NCBI GenBank assembly: GCA_023433275.1
Contig: JAEZDN010000012.1
Coordinates: forward strand, 1 to 28,211
Reading direction: 5' to 3'
DNA from: Verrucomicrobiota bacterium
Lineage (GTDB): Bacteria; Verrucomicrobiota; Verrucomicrobiia; Opitutales; Opitutaceae
DNA length: 28,211 bases
Shown here: positions 24,566 through 28,211 of the stretch, one piece after another
Numbering within the stretch: position 1 is the first letter of the stretch
How the letters are laid out: every line of letters starts with the position of its first letter
The notes under the pieces: model-generated
Databases searched by the model: none
What the model was told of the DNA's origin: nothing
The model's input: the letters and a program-made list of their open reading frames with translations, nothing else
Program-made: the position numbers and the translations under genes

Positions 24566-24677
24566 CGAACTCCCCCTACCGGCCGTGCTTCTTTAAGCGT
24601 TTCGCCTGGTCGGCTCCCCGATGAGTTTCGGGAATGGGCTGATCGCCGATCCACCGGGTTCTTCTTTCTCAGCGGCG

Positions 24678-24713
24678 GGACGAGCCGCAGCGCGCTCGGA
24701 CAGCGCGCCCTAC
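24678..24713 (-). repeat. REP-like palindrome
   Basis: The reverse strand reads GTAGGGCGCGCTGTCCGAGC then GCGC. The arms GCGCGCT and AGCGCGC flank GTCCG. It is about 65 bases before the exonuclease-ligase start. Confidence 0.6.
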
Positions 24714-24776
24714 CTCAAAACCAAAATGGGGATTCCCCCCTTTTGACTTCACCCGGCTCGCACGCTCCCTGAAAGA

Positions 24777-27467
24777 ATGGATTGGGAGATAAAATTCAAC
24801 GACGGCGTGCACCTGCCGCAATTTGGCTGGTGGCTCGACTCCCGCCTGCCTGTCGAACGCAGCTTCGTCTCCCATGCGCACTTCGACCACATGGCGCCAC
24901 ACCAGGAAGTCCTCTGCTCGACCGGCACGGCCCGCTTGGTGCAGGCGCGGTTACCCGGAGTGCGCCGTGAAATCGTCCTGCCCTACGACCAGCCGTACGA
25001 ACTGACTCCGGGCTGCACGATCCGGCTCCATCCCGCCGGACACATCTTCGGCTCCGCGCAATTCCACGCCACCTCCGAAGCGGGCACACTGCTTTACACC
25101 GGCGACTTCAAGCTCCGCCCCGGTCTCTCCGCCGAACCGTGCGCCACGCCCCGCGCCGACACCCTGATCATGGAAACCACCTTCGGTCTGCCTCGCTACG
25201 TCTTCCCGCCCACGGAACGCGTTCTCGCCGAAATCGTGGATTTCTGCCGCCAGGCGCTGCACGACGACGCGATCCCGGTGCTGTTCGGATACAGCCTCGG
25301 GAAAAGCCAGGAACTGCTCCGGGCCCTGGGCCAGGCCGCCCTGCCGGCGATGCTCCACCCGCAAACCCACCGCCTCACGAAAATCTACGAGGAACTGGGC
25401 ATGACGTTCGGCCCCTACACGGTCTTCGACGCCGCCACCGCCGGCGGGCACGTGCTGCTCTGCCCGCCGCAGTCGATCACCTGGACCCCCTTGCGGAAAT
25501 TGGAGAACAAGCGCACCGCCATGATCACCGGCTGGGCCATGGATCCCGGCGCGCACTACCGCTATCAATGCGACACCGCCTTCCCGTTATCCGATCATGC
25601 CGACTACCCCGACCTGCTCAAATTCGTCGAGCAGGTGCAACCCCGGCGCGTGTTAACCCTTCACGGCTTCGCCCAGGAATTCGCCCAGACATTGCGCGGC
25701 CGCGGCATAGAGGCCTGGGCCATCGGGCAGGCCAACCAACTGGATTTTGGTCTCGGACAAATCGCTCCGACCCCGATCGTCACGATTCCGGCGCCCGTCC
25801 CTCCTGAAACGGGGCCAACCCAACCCGAGGCCTTTGCCCGGTTCGCCGCGACGGCCGCGATCGTGGCAGGCACCACGAGCAAGTTGGAAAAGATCGCCGC
25901 CCTGCGGGACTACTTTGCCAGCGTGCCGGCCGACGCCGCAGCGATGGCGGCGGTGTTTTTCACGGGACGACCATTTCCGCAGGCCGACCCGCGCACGCTG
26001 AACATCGGCGTCGCGTTGCTCCGTCGCGCGGTGCTGCAGGCCACGGGTGCGTCCGAGGCCGATTTCCGCGCGATCTACGCGCGCTTTCGCGACACCGGCG
26101 ACACCGTTGAGGCTTTGCTGGCGAGATCCCCCTCGCGCGTCGCGGCCCTGAGTCTGCAGGAGTTGGACGAACGCTTCGCCCGACTGGCAATGGCGCGGGG
26201 CCCGGTGGAGAAAATCGACCAGCTCCAGGAGCTCCTGCGCCAGCTCACGCCGGCAGAGGGAAAGTACGTCGTGAAAATCATCACCGGCGACCTCCGCATC
26301 GGCTTGAAGGAGGGCTTGGTCGAGGAAGCGATCGCCGCGCTAACCGGGCGCACCCTGGCGGAAATTCGCGAGGCCAACCTCCTTTGCGGCGACTTGGGCG
26401 CGGTCCATCGCGCCGCCGCCGCGGGAAACCTCGCGGGCATCACGCTGCAGCCGTTCCGCCCGCTGCAGTTCATGCTCGCGAGCCCCGAGCCAACCGCCGA
26501 GGCCATCCTCGCCCGCCTGCCCCCGCCCATCTGGCTGGAGGAGAAATACGACGGCATCCGCTGCCAGCTGCACAAGGTGGGCGCACGCGCGGAACTCTTC
26601 TCCCGCGATCTCCACCGCATCACCGCCCAGTTTCCCGACCTCGCGGCGGAAGCGGCGAGACTGCCCGGGGACTTCATCGCCGATGGCGAGCTCCTCGCCT
26701 GGCGCAATGGTCGGGCGCTGCCTTTCGCCGAGCTCCAAAAACGCATTGGCCGCAAGGGAGACGACTTTTTCCTCGGCGAGGAAATCCCGGTGGGGCTTTC
26801 CCTGTATGACCTGCTCTGGCACAACGGCCAGGTCCTGGTGAAATCACCGCTGCGCGAGCGACGCCGTCAGCTCGAGGAATTGATCCCCTCGGGTCACCTG
26901 AAACTGCAGGTGGCGCCCGTCACGACCGCCCACACCTCGCTTGAAATCGAGGCCGCGTTCCTGCGCGCGCGCGAACGCGGCAACGAGGGCCTCATGGCCA
27001 AGGATCCCGCGAGCGCCTACACCCCCGGGCGCCGCGGGCTCGCGTGGGTTAAATTGAAGAAAGCCTACGCCACGCTCGATGTGGTCGTGGTCGCCGTGGA
27101 ATACGGCCATGGCAAGCGGCGCGACGTGCTTTCTGACTACACGTTCGCGATTCGGGACACCGCCACGGACCGGCTGCTGACGGTGGGCAAAGCGTACTCG
27201 GGCCTGACGGACGTCGAGATCGCCGCCCTCACGGCTCATTTTCTCGAACACACCCTGGAAGTGCGCGGCCGCGTCCGCGTGGTCCAGCCCGACACCGTGC
27301 TCGAAATCGCCTTCGATTCCATCCAACCCAGCACGCGTCACCAAAGCGGCTACGCGCTGCGTTTCCCCCGCATCGCTCGCATTCGAAACGACAAAACGCC
27401 GGCGGAAATCGACACACTCGACACCTGTCGCAAGCTCGCCGGCGTCCCACCGGCCGGAGCGACGTGA
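24777..27467 (+). CDS. Fused DNA exonuclease and ATP-dependent DNA ligase
   Basis: The 896-residue product joins two repair enzymes. Residues 1 to about 325 are a metallo-beta-lactamase/beta-CASP nuclease of the ligase-associated exonuclease type: HAHFDH (33-38), HPAGHIFGSAQF, TGDFKLR, METTFGLPRYVFPP and SDHADYPDL supply metal ligands. A Pro/Thr-rich linker (about 325-345) follows. The ligase has an N-terminal DNA-binding domain (about 350-565), an adenylation domain with nucleophile Lys590 in EEKYDGIR, ELFSRDLHRI, FIADGELLAW, EGLMAKDP (about 736) and WVKLKKAY (about 756), and an OB-fold domain (about 775-896). In many bacteria these are separate neighbouring genes with an Lhr-type helicase and a phosphoesterase; neither is visible here. 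The start MDWEIKFNDGV is typical of the exonuclease. The frame shows no break across the linker. Confidence 0.93.
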   Translation: MDWEIKFNDGVHLPQFGWWLDSRLPVERSFVSHAHFDHMAPHQEVLCSTGTARLVQARLPGVRREIVLPYDQPYELTPGCTIRLHPAGHIFGSAQFHATSEAGTLLYTGDFKLRPGLSAEPCATPRADTLIMETTFGLPRYVFPPTERVLAEIVDFCRQALHDDAIPVLFGYSLGKSQELLRALGQAALPAMLHPQTHRLTKIYEELGMTFGPYTVFDAATAGGHVLLCPPQSITWTPLRKLENKRTAMITGWAMDPGAHYRYQCDTAFPLSDHADYPDLLKFVEQVQPRRVLTLHGFAQEFAQTLRGRGIEAWAIGQANQLDFGLGQIAPTPIVTIPAPVPPETGPTQPEAFARFAATAAIVAGTTSKLEKIAALRDYFASVPADAAAMAAVFFTGRPFPQADPRTLNIGVALLRRAVLQATGASEADFRAIYARFRDTGDTVEALLARSPSRVAALSLQELDERFARLAMARGPVEKIDQLQELLRQLTPAEGKYVVKIITGDLRIGLKEGLVEEAIAALTGRTLAEIREANLLCGDLGAVHRAAAAGNLAGITLQPFRPLQFMLASPEPTAEAILARLPPPIWLEEKYDGIRCQLHKVGARAELFSRDLHRITAQFPDLAAEAARLPGDFIADGELLAWRNGRALPFAELQKRIGRKGDDFFLGEEIPVGLSLYDLLWHNGQVLVKSPLRERRRQLEELIPSGHLKLQVAPVTTAHTSLEIEAAFLRARERGNEGLMAKDPASAYTPGRRGLAWVKLKKAYATLDVVVVAVEYGHGKRRDVLSDYTFAIRDTATDRLLTVGKAYSGLTDVEIAALTAHFLEHTLEVRGRVRVVQPDTVLEIAFDSIQPSTRHQSGYALRFPRIARIRNDKTPAEIDTLDTCRKLAGVPPAGAT

Positions 27468-27587
27468 GCGGGAGATCGCCGTCGCCAAGTTACGAGAAGC
27501 GATTTCACGCGCGCGACGTCGACCCCCCGAGCCGCCTCCCAGCGATCGTTAACACCCAAGCGTTCCCCCCGCCATCCTGAGACTGCG

Positions 27588-27604
27588 CAACCGCTGGGCG
27601 GTTG
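27588..27604. other. Small hairpin after the exonuclease-ligase gene
   Basis: CAACCGC-TGG-GCGGTTG is a perfect 7-bp stem with a 3-base loop, 121 bases past the stop codon. No T-run follows, so it is not a standard terminator. Confidence 0.4.
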
Positions 27605-27650
27605 TATGGTAAGCGGAGATGAACTTTGGAGAGCACAAAATAGACGCGCC

Positions 27651-27738
27651 ACCGTCATCCTGAGCAAAGCGAAGGATCCAAGGGAAAGCACGCACCTGCA
27701 CCGACTCCGTGGATCCTTCACTGCGTTCAGGATGACGG
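27651..27738 (+). repeat. CCGTCATCCTGAG...GGATGACGG inverted repeat, copy A
   Basis: This 88-base element has complementary ends (CCGTCATCCTGA and TCAGGATGACGG) and inner arms GAAGGATCC and GGATCCTTC. By my reading it differs from copy B at 27833-27920 by a single base. Confidence 0.92.
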
Positions 27739-27746
27739 CGAGGGGA

Positions 27747-27788
27747 GGTTTTAGGTTTTAGGTTTTAGGTTTTAGGTTTTAGGTTATA
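27747..27788. repeat. Tandem heptamer array, GGTTTTA type
   Basis: Five perfect GGTTTTA units followed by one GGTTATA. A single GGTTTTAGG also follows copy B of the inverted repeat near 27928. The array directly follows copy A. Confidence 0.9.
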
Positions 27789-27832
27789 GGTATTTTTGAG
27801 CGGAGGGAACGTTGGAGAGGACACCCCCCGGA

Positions 27833-27920
27833 ACCGTCATCCTGAGCAACGCGAAGGATCCAAGGGAAAGCACGCACCTGCACCGACTCCGTGGATCCTT
27901 CACTGCGTTCAGGATGACGG
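27833..27920 (+). repeat. CCGTCATCCTGAG...GGATGACGG inverted repeat, copy B
   Basis: Near-identical to copy A. Both copies share upstream flank fragments (AGCGGAG...GAGAG) and a downstream GGTTTTAGG, so the duplicated block is larger than the palindrome. The 744 bases from 27468 to the window end contain no convincing gene. Confidence 0.92.
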
Positions 27921-28125
27921 CTGGGAAGGTTTTAGGTGTTTCTGAGATGGAGCCGGCCCACAGGCTCAAAACTCGTTCAGTTCATCAGCAACAGAGTGTA
28001 GGACCCGCGGAAAAGAACGGACGCGCGCCAACCAAGATGACGGGCGGCGGCGATTGAGCCAAAATTTTCCCCGATGAGATATGGTCAAGCGGAGGAAACG
28101 CTGAAGCACGGGCACCTCCCCCCGA

Positions 28126-28211
28126 ACCGTCATCCTGAGCGAAGCGAAGGATCCAAGGGAAAGGACGAACATGTGCCGACCGCTTGCATCCCTCGCTTCG
28201 CTGAGGATGAC
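28126..28211 (+). repeat. CCGTCATCCTGAG...GGATGAC inverted repeat, copy C, at window edge
   Basis: The left arm ACCGTCATCCTGAGCGAAGC is followed by AAGGGAAAGGACGAA, a different middle, and a right arm CGCTTCGCTGAGGATGAC that meets the window end. It is more diverged from copies A and B than they are from each other. Confidence 0.88.

Noticed and set aside
22198..24624. An 808-codon plus-strand frame crossing the secreted protein and AI-2E-family genes
   Set aside because: It overlaps one gene antisense and the other out of frame, and its product is Arg/Pro-rich without domains.
27651..28211. CRISPR array
   Set aside because: Copies are too few, the repeats are long palindromes with irregular spacing, and no cas genes are present.

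Overview
The window is about 28 kb of GC-rich bacterial chromosome, with third codon positions dominated by C and G. Gene content, weak ribosome-binding sites and the style of intergenic repeats suggest a member of the Verrucomicrobia, perhaps Opitutaceae. That placement is inference; there is no rRNA gene or other marker here to fix it. I see no phage, plasmid, insertion sequence, CRISPR array, tRNA or rRNA.

Layout. 1-3.3 kb: a small glycine-zipper lipoprotein (minus strand) diverges from a 688-aa protein that joins tRNA-guanine transglycosylase (Tgt) to a MnmC/MnmD-type methyltransferase domain. 3.3-6.2 kb: uvrA on the minus strand, whose stop codon lies inside a palindromic repeat. 6.3-13.7 kb: four plus-strand envelope genes, namely a DUF1302 protein, a DUF1329 protein, a YCF48-like beta-propeller and an MMPL-type RND transporter. 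A strong terminator splits the set after the second gene. These proteins probably move a hydrophobic molecule between the inner and outer membranes; the cargo is unknown.

14.0-21.0 kb: a carbohydrate cluster of a GT-B glycosyltransferase, UDP-galactopyranose mutase (glf), a GH2 glycosidase and a GH1-like glycosidase. The first three genes overlap or nearly touch. None has a visible signal peptide, so the glycosidases appear cytoplasmic and may serve glycan synthesis or editing rather than sugar uptake. The GH1-like protein ends in what looks like a decayed nucleotide-sugar reductase domain.

21.0-24.5 kb: a TonB-C-domain lipoprotein behind a 25-bp palindrome, an unrecognised secreted protein and an AI-2E-family permease. 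24.8-27.5 kb: an 896-aa single-chain fusion of a metallo-beta-lactamase DNA exonuclease with an ATP-dependent DNA ligase. 27.5-28.2 kb: no gene, only stacked repeats.

Nearly every intergenic gap carries short palindromic repeats. One family is REP-like (GTAGG-rG-stem-CGA type). A second is the CCGTCATCCTGAG...GGATGACGG inverted repeat. There are also two tandem heptamer arrays. The most notable protein-level observations are the two fusions (Tgt-methyltransferase and exonuclease-ligase) and the cytoplasmic galactofuranose-linked glycosidase cluster.
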